Of a DNA stretch of 14,506 nucleotides, positions 1-6,508 are shown in pieces (the first letter of the stretch is position 1; each line of letters starts with the position of its first letter). The position numbers and the translations under genes are program-made. The notes beneath the pieces were generated by a model. That model was not told where the DNA came from and ran no database searches. It saw only the letters and a program-made list of their open reading frames with translations. The DNA is taken from assembly GCA_937901125.1 (NCBI GenBank), contig CALCGT010000046.1:1-14506 (forward strand), in the 5' to 3' direction. The DNA comes from an uncultured Clostridia bacterium. Its GTDB lineage: Bacteria; Bacillota; Clostridia; Lachnospirales; Anaerotignaceae.

Positions 1-331
1 CCCCTTATGAAGTTTATTTTTCTGTATCGTTGCACTTGACTTGACAATTCAAGATGAAAAAAGAAGAGATTTGTGCAGCAGATTCATGAGCAAGGCAAGT
101 CTTTCGAATGAATTTTTCCATTTTTGTTTTCCTAAAATGCTGTTTTTTTTCTATGAGTGGCAAAAAATCCTATTTTTAGGGTATTTACGCTATTAAAAGT
201 GCATTTGGGTTTCGGCGTATAGCGAAATTTTTGGACACCCCTTATAATATAGAATTGACAACAGGAGGCGGAAGGGAAGCCGCCTTTCCTGTCAGAAAAC
301 AGAAAAAAGTTTAAGAAATGGGGGACCGTTT
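1..331. other. Intergenic region upstream of spo0A
   Basis: This 331-base stretch holds no convincing gene; every frame is closed by stops within a few dozen codons. It is A+T-rich with several T runs. A perfect TATAAT box lies at 243-248, but no good -35 element stands 16-18 bases upstream, so a sigma-A promoter is only possible. A loose dyad (TTTCG ... CGAAA) lies near 210-227 and differs by one base per half from the Spo0A-box core TGNCGAA; that is too weak to call. A hairpin at 256-294 and a G-rich ribosome binding site just before position 332 complete the leader. In relatives the gene to the left is usually spoIVB, which is outside the window. Confidence 0.5.
256..294 (+). other. Stem-loop in the spo0A leader
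   Basis: TGACA (256-260), GGA (264-266) and GGCGG (267-271) pair with CCGCC (280-284), TCC (287-289) and TGTCA (290-294), giving 13 paired bases with two small bulges and a seven-base purine loop. It is followed by an A-rich stretch, not a T run, so it is not a standard terminator for the + strand. It lies between a TATAAT box and the spo0A ribosome binding site. It could be an mRNA-stabilising or regulatory leader hairpin, or a decayed terminator of the upstream gene. Confidence 0.5.
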
Positions 332-1135
332 ATGAAGGAAAATGAAAGAAGTAAAGTGATTTTGGCGGATCGCGACGGATTTTATCTGCAGCGGCTAAAA
401 CGTTGCCTGGAACGAAAAGGGGATATGACGGTCATGGGGATGACCGACAGCGGCCCTGCTGTGCTGGAAATGGCAAAGAAAGTAAAACCGGATGTGATCC
501 TGATGGATATTCTGCTAGGAGAACGGGATGGTTTTTGGGTGCTGGAAAACCTGAAAAAAGGAGGCATCAGCTGCATCTGCATCTTGATTTCTGCCATCGA
601 CAGCGACAAGCTGGTGCGTCAGGCCATCACCCTTGGGGCAGATTACTATATGGCGAAGCCCATTCAGGGGGAATTGCTGATGGAACGGATCCACCAGCTG
701 CTGGAGCAGGAAAACGGCAGCACCGTTCGTGAAGCAGAAAAAGAAGAGGTACCGGAAGCGGCAGAAAATCCCTTTCGCAATCTGGAGGGGGAAATTTCCG
801 TGCTGCTGAGCCGTATGGGGATTTCTGCCAGCATCAAGGGCTATCACTTTATCCGCAAGGCGGTAATGATGGCTGTGGAGGATCAGGATGTTCTGGTGGG
901 CATCACCAAGGGACTCTATCCGGATATCGCCAAGATGTACAAGACTACTGCCAGCAAGGTGGAGAGAGCCATCCGCCATGCCATTGAAAGCGCGTGGAAA
1001 AAGAATGGCCCTCAGGTCTATTTTGAGGTGGCAGGCTATTTGCCGGCGGAAAAGCCGACCAATGGTCAGTTTATCGCTGCATTGTCGGAATTTTTTCGCA
1101 TCCAGAGAGATGAAAGACCAAAAAAAATCAGCTGA
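332..1135 (+). CDS. spo0A: Sporulation master regulator Spo0A
   Basis: Response regulator that, once phosphorylated, activates or represses early sporulation genes by binding 0A boxes. The 267-residue length equals that of B. subtilis Spo0A. The N-terminal receiver (about 7-125) shows the phospho-acceptor D59 in VILMDI, the switch residue S87 and K109 in the AKP motif. An acidic linker (about 125-145) leads to the Spo0A C-terminal DNA-binding domain (about 150-262), with the recognition-helix signature TTASKVERAIRHAIESAW close to that of B. subtilis. Start: ATG at 332 behind a GGGGG ribosome binding site. Odd: the usual acidic pair reads ADRD, so the second acid (D11 of B. subtilis) is R14 here, with D15 next to it; the proline after the usual MDIxM segment is G. 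The gene ends at a strong terminator and is probably monocistronic. Identification is firm; the effect of the receiver changes is inference. Confidence 0.97.
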   Translation: MKENERSKVILADRDGFYLQRLKRCLERKGDMTVMGMTDSGPAVLEMAKKVKPDVILMDILLGERDGFWVLENLKKGGISCICILISAIDSDKLVRQAITLGADYYMAKPIQGELLMERIHQLLEQENGSTVREAEKEEVPEAAENPFRNLEGEISVLLSRMGISASIKGYHFIRKAVMMAVEDQDVLVGITKGLYPDIAKMYKTTASKVERAIRHAIESAWKKNGPQVYFEVAGYLPAEKPTNGQFIAALSEFFRIQRDERPKKIS

Positions 1136-1172
1136 AAAGAAAGAGGCGTGAGGGATCACGTCTCTTTCTTTT
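1135..1172. terminator. Bidirectional terminator between spo0A and mnmM
   Basis: A long stem pairs AAAAGAAAGAG-CGTGA with TCACG-CTCTTTCTTTT around a short GGGA loop. The A-rich left arm and T-rich right arm make it read as an intrinsic terminator from either side. It begins at the last base of the spo0A stop codon and faces the convergent mnmM gene, about 135 bases away. Confidence 0.9.
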
Positions 1173-1238
1173 GAAAAATCGAGAGTTTTCTTTGTAGTTT
1201 TTTCAGAATAGTTCTGTTTCCGCACGGATGGCTATACT

Positions 1239-1288
1239 TTCCGAAAAAGAATGGGCTTTTCTAGACACTAATCTTCCGAAAAAGGAAT
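1239..1288. repeat. Short direct repeat in the spo0A-mnmM gap
   Basis: TTCCGAAAAAGAAT at 1239-1252 recurs as TTCCGAAAAAGGAAT at 1274-1288, 35 bases later. The second copy can fold as a small TTCC/GGAA hairpin. The repeat lies downstream of the mnmM stop codon. No function is evident and chance is possible in such A-rich sequence. Confidence 0.35.
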
Positions 1289-1307
1289 TTTGTGATCCAG
1301 TGTATAG

Positions 1308-1871
1308 TTATATATCCTTGTAAATATACACCGGAATCGGCGGGTCACCGCTACGGTTGAGGAAGGTATTGACAATAACCGTATATTTTTGGTTGTCAAT
1401 TGTGGCAAGATATGCCAACAGTGCATCTCGTTCTTCATAGCCACTCTCGCCGCCATAGTAAATGCACAGAGACATAACACCGCCTGGTTTTAAAAGCCGC
1501 AGTCCTGCCTCTATGGCGGGAATGCTGGTGTCGGGATGGGTGAAAATCGCATGATTACCGCCGGGCAGCCAGCCGAAATTGAACATAATACAATCAACGG
1601 TTTCAGGTGCGGCATACTGTTCCATGTTTGAATGGCTGTCAAGGATTACGGATGCAATCTGATTGTATCCGTGTTGGGATACCAAAGCTTGTGTCAGCGT
1701 GACAGCGTCAGGCTGGATGTCGAAGGCAAGCACTTTGCCGGTTTCTTTTACAAGATCGCATAGAAATACCGTATCCCTGCCTTTGCCGGCTGTTGCATCG
1801 ATGCAGAAATCACCTGGATGAACGTGTTCAGAGACAAATTTATGAGCAAGAAAAAGAGTATTGAGTCCCAT
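1308..1871 (-). CDS. mnmM: tRNA wobble-uridine methyltransferase MnmM (YtqB family)
   Basis: Class I SAM-dependent methyltransferase of the YtqB/'rRNA methylase' family. B. subtilis YtqB is MnmM, which methylates nm5(s2)U to mnm5(s2)U at tRNA wobble position 34; the assignment to tRNA is by family knowledge. The 187 residues match the family's size of about 190. Visible motifs are the SAM loop DATAGKGRD (about 25-33), the acidic residue ending strand 2 (D51 in AFDIQ), the family motif FNFGWLPGG (97-105) and YYGGESGYEE (138-147). Start: ATG at 1871, seven to eight bases after AAGGAGGA. It has its own promoter (1901-1929), is transcribed toward spo0A and ends ahead of the shared terminator. It is divergent from the fliB-like gene. 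Confidence 0.9.
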   Translation of the reverse strand: MGLNTLFLAHKFVSEHVHPGDFCIDATAGKGRDTVFLCDLVKETGKVLAFDIQPDAVTLTQALVSQHGYNQIASVILDSHSNMEQYAAPETVDCIMFNFGWLPGGNHAIFTHPDTSIPAIEAGLRLLKPGGVMSLCIYYGGESGYEERDALLAYLATIDNQKYTVIVNTFLNRSGDPPIPVYIYKDI

Positions 1872-1900
1872 TATGTGATCCTCCTTATGGTTGTAGCACT

Positions 1901-1929
1901 ATTATACTAAAGCGGAAAAGCGGAATCAA
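1901..1929 (-). promoter_or_regulatory. Sigma-A-type promoter of mnmM
   Basis: On the minus strand, TTGATT (1924-1929) and a perfect TATAAT (1901-1906) are separated by exactly 17 bases. Transcription would start about 20 bases before the mnmM ribosome binding site. The spacer contains a repeated CCGCTTT. Confidence 0.8.
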
Positions 1930-1940
1930 GATAAGGGAAG

Positions 1941-1965
1941 AAGTCTGCAAAAATAGACTTTTTTA
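1941..1965 (+). terminator. Weak terminator-like hairpin between mnmM and the fliB-like gene
   Basis: AAGTCT (1941-1946) pairs with AGACTT (1955-1960) around an eight-base loop, and a T run follows on the plus strand. It sits in the divergent intergenic region, with no plus-strand gene immediately upstream to end. It may insulate fliB from read-through or be a leader hairpin. The six-pair, A+T-rich stem makes this uncertain. Confidence 0.35.
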
Positions 1966-2029
1966 TTGTCCAATGGTATTTTGTATATTTCTGTGTTAAA
2001 ATTGTGATATTCCGAAAGGAGGCACACTA

Positions 2030-2995
2030 ATGAAACTGATCGCACCTGATTATTATACGGAGTTTCAATGTATCGCTGACCAATGCAGACATAATTGCTG
2101 CATCGGCTGGGAAATTGCGGTTGATCCCGATACATTAGAGTATTACCATACTATTACAGGTCTACTGGGAGAACGTCTGCAAAAGGGAATCAATGAAAGC
2201 GGTGAAACTGCCCACTTCATTCTGGGAGAACAGGAACGCTGTCCCTTTTTGAACAAAAACGGTCTGTGTGATCTGATCTTGGGATTGGGCGAAGACAGCC
2301 TTTGCCAGATTTGCCGAGATCATCCCCGCTACCGTAATTTCTATTCTGACCGTACCGAAATTGGTCTTGGCCTTTGCTGTGAAGTGGTTGGAACATTGAT
2401 TCTGAAACGAACCCAGAAGATAACTTTGACCGTTTTGGAAGAGGATAATGAAGAAGATGAACTCTTGGCTCCCGATGAATCATTGCTCGTTTGGAGAGAA
2501 CAGCTGATTGAAATTGCCCAGGACAGAAGCCAACCCATTGAGGCTCGTGTTGCTGCAATCCTGAAAGCGGCCGAAATGACTTTGCCCGACAGAAATCGAT
2601 CGGAATGGGCTGAAATCTATCTGGAACTGGAACGTCTGGAGGAAAGCTGGACCGATCGCCTGCAGGAACTTAAGAAAACTGATATTGCCTATGCGCCTGT
2701 ATTGGACACGCCCGCATGGGAGGTGGCTTTTGAACAACTTCTGGTCTATTTTCTCTATCGTCAGTTGCCTGGTGCCCTGGACGATGGCGTCTACGAGGGG
2801 CGAGCAGCCTTTGCGGTGCTGAGTTATATAATGATTCGTGATCTTTGCCGCACCCACGCCGTCCTGCATGGCAGCGTTGATTTGGACGATCTGGTTGAGA
2901 TCGCCCGTCAGTATTCAGCTGAGATTGAGTATTCTGATGAGAACGTTGAAGCTCTGTTGGACGCATTGTTTGAAGAGAAAAGCATATCAGAATAG
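2030..2995 (+). CDS. FliB-family flagellin lysine N-methylase
   Basis: Member of the cysteine-rich FliB family, which in Salmonella methylates surface lysines of flagellin. The 321-residue product has the family pattern: C14, C19, C23 and C24 (CIADQC ... HNCC, then GWEI), C71 (RCPFLN), C80 (GLC), C92 and C95 (LCQIC, then RDHPR), and C116-C117. These cysteines are expected to hold an iron-sulfur cluster, as in the related YkgJ proteins. The C-terminal half (about 125-321) is helical and weakly conserved. It is shorter than Salmonella FliB (about 400 residues). Start: ATG at 2030, seven bases after AAAGGAGG. It stands alone between mnmM (divergent) and a strong terminator. No flagellin gene is visible here, so the substrate is inferred from the family only and could be another protein. 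Confidence 0.8.
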   Translation: MKLIAPDYYTEFQCIADQCRHNCCIGWEIAVDPDTLEYYHTITGLLGERLQKGINESGETAHFILGEQERCPFLNKNGLCDLILGLGEDSLCQICRDHPRYRNFYSDRTEIGLGLCCEVVGTLILKRTQKITLTVLEEDNEEDELLAPDESLLVWREQLIEIAQDRSQPIEARVAAILKAAEMTLPDRNRSEWAEIYLELERLEESWTDRLQELKKTDIAYAPVLDTPAWEVAFEQLLVYFLYRQLPGALDDGVYEGRAAFAVLSYIMIRDLCRTHAVLHGSVDLDDLVEIARQYSAEIEYSDENVEALLDALFEEKSISE

Positions 2996-3082
2996 AGGTA
3001 GTATCATGGTCAGTTTGGTCAGTCTGAAAATGTGTATGAAAATACCTATGAAAAAGAGTTTGTGATGCAATTTTGAATCATG

Positions 3083-3121
3083 AAAAAAAGCTGTGATCGA
3101 GAAATCGGCCACAGCTTTTTT
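3083..3121 (+). terminator. Intrinsic terminator after the fliB-like gene
   Basis: AAAAAAGCTGTG pairs with CACAGCTTTTTT; an inner CGA/TCG stem is closed by a GAAA tetraloop. The right arm ends in a T run. It lies about 90 bases past the fliB stop codon and cleanly separates it from the next unit. Confidence 0.9.
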
Positions 3122-3209
3122 ACTATACAGGTTTATATGGTGTGAAATGGCGTAAATGTAAGGGGAATCGACATTTTTAGATATTTTTTAAGTAGATATG
3201 GATTACCTG

Positions 3210-3238
3210 TTGTAATTCTATTCATATCATTATAAAAT
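3210..3238 (+). promoter_or_regulatory. Candidate sigma-A promoter for the membrane-protein and aminotransferase genes
   Basis: TTGTAA (3210-3215) and TAAAAT (3233-3238) are spaced by 17 bases. Both match the consensus at four to five of six positions. The predicted start falls about 50 bases before the ATG at 3295. The region is very A+T-rich, so a chance match cannot be excluded. Confidence 0.5.
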
Positions 3239-3294
3239 AAATAGTTGAAGAGAAAAACAAAAATTTTTTGCGGATTTCAGAAAGGGGAGATGAA

Positions 3295-3816
3295 ATGGAA
3301 AAGAGTGCAAAATGGATTATTTTCAAAGGCGTTGCCGTTATGGTCATTGTGGCTTTGGCGGGTTTTCTTCTGTTTAATGGCTTAGGCAGACATCCTTATA
3401 CTGCTGATGAACTGGAAAATGTTTTTCGGGCAAGGGCAATGGAACAGGATATCATTTCTGTGCCTGATGAGAAGGTGACAATAGCTTCGGAAGAATATGG
3501 CAACAGTATTACCTTCGTTATGCAGACGGAGAATGGGGAAAGAGCCTGTGCAACCTATGCCAGAAGCATGTTTTTCGATAAGTATAAGGAACTGAAATTT
3601 TTTGGCGGAGTCAATGGCGTGCTGGCGTTGGACGAAATGACCTATGCAGTCAGCGACGGTGTCATTGCCTATGAAGCAACGGTGCATTTTGGTGACGATG
3701 TGGGGATTTCCTTCAGCGATGAGGTCAGACCCATCATGTATCTGAAATTTATGGTGGTCTGCCTGGCTGCCATGGGTATTTTTGGCTGCCGTATTTTTAT
3801 GGCAGGCAGAAAATAA
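3295..3816 (+). CDS. Unrecognised protein with two membrane segments
   Basis: I do not recognise this 173-residue protein. A basic start (MEKSAKW) precedes a hydrophobic helix (about 10-28); a soluble, mixed-charge central region (about 30-142) follows, and a second hydrophobic helix (about 143-162) ends in a short basic tail (GRK). This suggests a small protein anchored at both ends, with the middle domain outside the cell by the positive-inside rule. The ATG at 3295 is preferred over an in-frame TTG at 3268 because AAAGGGGAG lies about five bases before it. It is probably cotranscribed with the aminotransferase 44 bases downstream, as no terminator lies between them. Whether it relates to sporulation is unknown. 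Confidence 0.7.
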   Translation: MEKSAKWIIFKGVAVMVIVALAGFLLFNGLGRHPYTADELENVFRARAMEQDIISVPDEKVTIASEEYGNSITFVMQTENGERACATYARSMFFDKYKELKFFGGVNGVLALDEMTYAVSDGVIAYEATVHFGDDVGISFSDEVRPIMYLKFMVVCLAAMGIFGCRIFMAGRK

Positions 3817-3860
3817 ATCAATACAAAAGAGAAAAAATTTATGTATGAGGTGAAAGTGAT

Positions 3861-5057
3861 ATGGAATTATCAAAAAGAGCAATGAGCATCAAAGCATCTA
3901 CAACAATGGCGATTTCCTCCAAAGCAGCGGAAATGAAAGCATCCGGTCTGGATGTGGTTTCCTTCGGTGCAGGGGAACCCGACTTTAATACCCCTGCCCA
4001 CATTGGTCAGGCGGGCATCGATGCCATCAAAAATGGTCAGACACGCTATACTGCTGCGGCAGGTCTGCCCGAACTGCGGCAGGCAGTTTGCGGCAAGCTG
4101 AAAAGAGATAATGCTTTGGATTATGAACCTGCACAGGTTATCATCAGCAATGGTGCAAAGCATTCCCTGATCAACACATTCATGGCAATTCTGAATGAAG
4201 GGGATGAAGTCATCATCCCTGCACCCTTCTGGCTGAGCTATTCCGAAATGGTTCGCATTGCCGGCGGTGTGCCTGTGACCATCCATACCAAAAAAGAAAA
4301 CCAGTTCATGCTGACAAAGGAAGAATTGGAAAATGCCTATACGGAAAAAACAAAGGCAGTGGTGCTGACAAGCCCCTCCAACCCCACAGGGCAGGTAATG
4401 GGCAAGGCAGATTTGGAAATGATTGCAGCATTTGCTATCAGCCACGATATCCTGGTGGTTTCTGATGAAATCTATGAAAAGCTGATCTATGATGAAGGCA
4501 AGCAGCACATTAGCATCGCTTCCCTGAGCAAAGAAATTTACGATAGAACCATCGTCATCAACGGTGTTTCCAAAAGCTATGCCATGACAGGCTGGAGAAT
4601 CGGCTATGCAGCGGCGCCTCTGCCCATTTCGAAGCTGATGGCATCCCTGCAGTCCCACATGGCTTCCAACCCCAATACCATTGCCCAGATGGCTACGATC
4701 ACAGCCTTGAATGGCCCCCAGGATTGCGTGGCGGAAATGTGCGTAGAATTCAAAAAACGCAGAGACTATATCTTTGAAAGAGAAGAACCCATTCCTCTGA
4801 TCTCTGCCCTGAAGCCCGAAGGTGCTTTTTATCTGTTTGTGGATGTTTCCGGTACATATGGGAAATCCTATGCAGGGCAGGAGATCAAAACAGCGGCAGA
4901 TTTTGCATCTATCCTGCTGGATCAGAAATATGTAGCAGTTGTACCCTGTGCAGACTTCGGTATGCCTGATTATATCCGCCTGTCCTATGCCACCAGCATG
5001 GAACTGATCAAAAAAGGTATGGATCGGATCGAAGACCTGGTAAAAGAACTGAAATAA
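3861..5057 (+). CDS. Class I pyridoxal-phosphate aminotransferase (aspartate aminotransferase-like)
   Basis: PLP enzyme of fold type I, subgroup I-gamma, the AspB/aspartate aminotransferase type of Bacillus; it would interconvert aspartate or a similar amino acid with its 2-oxoacid in the cytoplasm. The 398 residues match the family. Visible features are the N-terminal substrate-loop region SFGAGEPDFNTP (34-45), the motif SPSNPTG (171-177) with N174, the PLP-binding D202 and Y205 in SDEIYEKL, the Schiff-base K238 in VSKSYAMTGWRIGY with R246, and the carboxylate-binding R373 in DYIRLSYA. Start: ATG at 3861 behind a GAGGTGA ribosome binding site. It follows the small membrane-protein gene and precedes a structured intergenic region before nudF. 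Substrate specificity (aspartate, aromatic or other) cannot be settled by eye. Confidence 0.9.
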   Translation: MELSKRAMSIKASTTMAISSKAAEMKASGLDVVSFGAGEPDFNTPAHIGQAGIDAIKNGQTRYTAAAGLPELRQAVCGKLKRDNALDYEPAQVIISNGAKHSLINTFMAILNEGDEVIIPAPFWLSYSEMVRIAGGVPVTIHTKKENQFMLTKEELENAYTEKTKAVVLTSPSNPTGQVMGKADLEMIAAFAISHDILVVSDEIYEKLIYDEGKQHISIASLSKEIYDRTIVINGVSKSYAMTGWRIGYAAAPLPISKLMASLQSHMASNPNTIAQMATITALNGPQDCVAEMCVEFKKRRDYIFEREEPIPLISALKPEGAFYLFVDVSGTYGKSYAGQEIKTAADFASILLDQKYVAVVPCADFGMPDYIRLSYATSMELIKKGMDRIEDLVKELK

Positions 5058-5065
5058 GCGAAAAT

Positions 5066-5149
5066 GCGGCAAACGCCGCCGAAGAGGTGCCGTCGAAGGT
5101 TGGCTGAAAGGAATCATACTTTAGCTGACTTTCATAGGCACCTTTTCTA
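5066..5149 (+). other. Structured region between aminotransferase and nudF (possible terminator)
   Basis: Two RNA structures can form. GCGGC (5066-5070) pairs with GCCGC (5075-5079) around AAAC, just after the aminotransferase stop. Then AGGTGCC (5085-5091) pairs with GGCACCT (5137-5143) and is followed by TTTCTAT; inside it TGAAAG (5105-5110) pairs with CTTTCA (5129-5134). The long outer loop is unusual for a terminator, so a regulatory leader for nudF is an alternative. No known riboswitch or T-box signature was recognised. Confidence 0.5.
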
Positions 5150-5164
5150 TAAAAGGAGGAAAAA

Positions 5165-5698
5165 ATGAGCTACGAAGTGCTGGAAAGCAAGCTGACCCAT
5201 GAAGGAAAGATCGTGAAGATCACGGTGGATAAGCTACGTATGCCTGATGGCAGCGAAGCGTACAGAGAAACGGTCATCCGCGGCAAGAATGCGGCGGCAG
5301 TGCTGACTGTGGATAACGATGGCAGACTGATCTTTGTCCGCCAGTATCGTCATGCCTTTGGGGAAATGCTTCTGGAAATTCCTGCCGGCGTGCTGGAGGA
5401 TCGAGAAGAACCCGAGGAAGGCGTGCTGCGGGAATTGGAGGAGGAAACCGGCAAAAAAGCCGAAACACTGGAATTTCTCTGCGAAATGTATCCTACAGTA
5501 GGCTATTGTACAGAAAAGATTCAGCTCTTTATTGCCACAGACCTGACGGAAGGGCAGCAGAAGTTGGATGCCGATGAATTTCTGGAGATCGAAAAATACA
5601 CACCGGAAGAAGCGGTGGATATGATCTATAAAGGTGAGATCAAGGACGGAAAGACCATTGCAGCGATCTTTGCCTGGATGGCGAGAAAAGAAGCATAA
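5165..5698 (+). CDS. nudF: Nudix hydrolase, ADP-ribose pyrophosphatase
   Basis: Cytoplasmic Nudix enzyme expected to split ADP-ribose into AMP and ribose 5-phosphate. The 177 residues fit the family. The Nudix box GX5EX7REUXEEXGU is complete at 75-97: G75, E81, then RELEEETG at 89-96. The preceding FVRQYRHAFGEMLLEIPAG segment (57-75) is typical of the ADP-ribose branch, as is the PTVGYCTEKI region after the box. Start: ATG at 5165 behind AAAAGGAGG. The stop is 42 bases from the spoIIM start, so the two are probably cotranscribed; nudF-spoIIM-xerD is a common clostridial order. Preference for another nucleoside diphosphate derivative cannot be excluded. Confidence 0.92.
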   Translation: MSYEVLESKLTHEGKIVKITVDKLRMPDGSEAYRETVIRGKNAAAVLTVDNDGRLIFVRQYRHAFGEMLLEIPAGVLEDREEPEEGVLRELEEETGKKAETLEFLCEMYPTVGYCTEKIQLFIATDLTEGQQKLDADEFLEIEKYTPEEAVDMIYKGEIKDGKTIAAIFAWMARKEA

Positions 5699-5710
5699 AC
5701 AAGACAGACG

Positions 5711-5740
5711 AGCCATACCCTGTATCAGGGGGGGATGGCT
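5711..5740 (+). promoter_or_regulatory. Hairpin enclosing the spoIIM ribosome binding site
   Basis: AGCCAT (5711-5716) pairs with ATGGCT (5735-5740), and CCCTG (5718-5722) with CAGGG (5726-5730) around a TAT loop. The unpaired side is a single A opposite GGGG. The seven-G ribosome binding site (5728-5734) lies inside the stem, and the likely start ATG at 5741 follows directly. The hairpin would limit translation of spoIIM relative to nudF. Confidence 0.6.
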
Positions 5741-6316
5741 ATGAAGAAGAAAAAACGAGGGATAGACAAACAGGTGCAAAAGATCATCGGCATCGTTTGT
5801 CTATCTTTTTTATTGGGAACGGTTGGGGGCGCACTGGTGGCGAACCTGATGCCCACGGGGCAGCAAACGGATCTATCGTTGTTTCTGCAGAGTGCCATAG
5901 AAGAAACAGGGGAGGCTTCCTTTCTTTCAATCTTCTGGAAATATTTGAAGTATGATATCATCATTTGGCTGGGCGGCTGGATGCAGCTGGGGCTTTTCTT
6001 TGGCGGCGCGGCGTTTTTGTTTCGCAGCGTTGCTATAGGCTTTACTTCTGCCATGATGATGGCGACCTATGGCGGAAAGGGGATCATTCTTTCTGCGGCG
6101 ACCTTTCTGCCCCAAAATCTGCTGCTGATCCCGGCTTATATCGTCATCATGTCCGCATCCATCTATTATCTCATTTCCTGGCGGGAAGAGGGTGCAAAGC
6201 GCTCCCTAAAGCGGGAACGAAGGCGAAAACAGGCGGAATACTGTATTTTATTTGGCATATCCATTGTGCTGCTAGCTGCTGCCGCAGGGGTGGAACGGGC
6301 CATTCTTTTGGTATAA
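5741..6316 (+). CDS. spoIIM: Stage II sporulation protein M
   Basis: Integral membrane protein of the SpoIID-SpoIIM-SpoIIP engulfment complex, where SpoIIM anchors the peptidoglycan hydrolases in the mother-cell membrane. The 191-residue product is basic at the N-terminus (KKKKRG) and carries about five hydrophobic segments: roughly 16-36, 70-90, 95-110, 118-142 and 168-188. The central FTSAMMMATYGGKG and FLPQNLLLIP stretches are typical of the SpoIIM family (PF01944). It is slightly shorter than B. subtilis SpoIIM (about 214). An ATG at 5735 is in frame but abuts the G run with no spacing, so the ATG at 5741 is the better start. It follows nudF by 42 bases; its ribosome binding site lies in a hairpin. 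The link to spo0A upstream fits a sporulation neighbourhood. Confidence 0.9.
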   Translation: MKKKKRGIDKQVQKIIGIVCLSFLLGTVGGALVANLMPTGQQTDLSLFLQSAIEETGEASFLSIFWKYLKYDIIIWLGGWMQLGLFFGGAAFLFRSVAIGFTSAMMMATYGGKGIILSAATFLPQNLLLIPAYIVIMSASIYYLISWREEGAKRSLKRERRRKQAEYCILFGISIVLLAAAAGVERAILLV

Positions 6317-6447
6317 AAAGATGGAACATCCAGGGGAAACAGATGCTTTCTTTGACAAATGCTTTGGCTTTTTTCATATTTTAAGAAAAAATGTATCTGT
6401 TAGTTCACAGAAAATTCATATTTTTTTCATTTTTTCTACAAAAAATA

Positions 6448-6476
6448 TCGACAATCCCTAAAAAACTAAGTATAAT
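6448..6476 (+). promoter_or_regulatory. Sigma-A-type promoter of xerD
   Basis: TCGACA (6448-6453) and a perfect TATAAT (6471-6476) are separated by 17 bases, with the predicted start about 25 bases before the xerD ATG. The -35 region overlaps TTGTCGAT on the minus strand, which differs by one base from the Spo0A-box core TGNCGAA; this is only suggestive. The 192-base gap between spoIIM and xerD is otherwise A+T-rich, with no clear terminator. Confidence 0.75.
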
Positions 6477-6508
6477 TTAAGATACTATGAACGAAGGGGA
6501 TTGTTTGT

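Noticed and set aside
1..245. CCCCTTAT at 1-8 and again at 238-245 upstream of spo0A
   Set aside because: Eight-base repeat without symmetry or conserved context; chance is likely.
1960..2010. Possible promoter boxes for the fliB-like gene (TTGTAT ... TGATAT)
   Set aside because: The spacing is 18 and the implied start would fall inside the ribosome binding site, so it cannot be the working promoter. No better pair was found.
3006..3065. 19-codon ORF between fliB and its terminator, with a GAGG upstream
   Set aside because: The product is low in complexity and resembles no known peptide. The overlapping frame ends in a short charged tail without a start. A chance ORF or gene remnant is more likely.
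3870..5117. 415-codon open frame antisense to the aminotransferase gene
   Set aside because: The plus strand encodes a complete PLP aminotransferase with all catalytic residues. The antisense product is rich in His, Cys and Phe with no recognisable domain, typical of a shadow frame.
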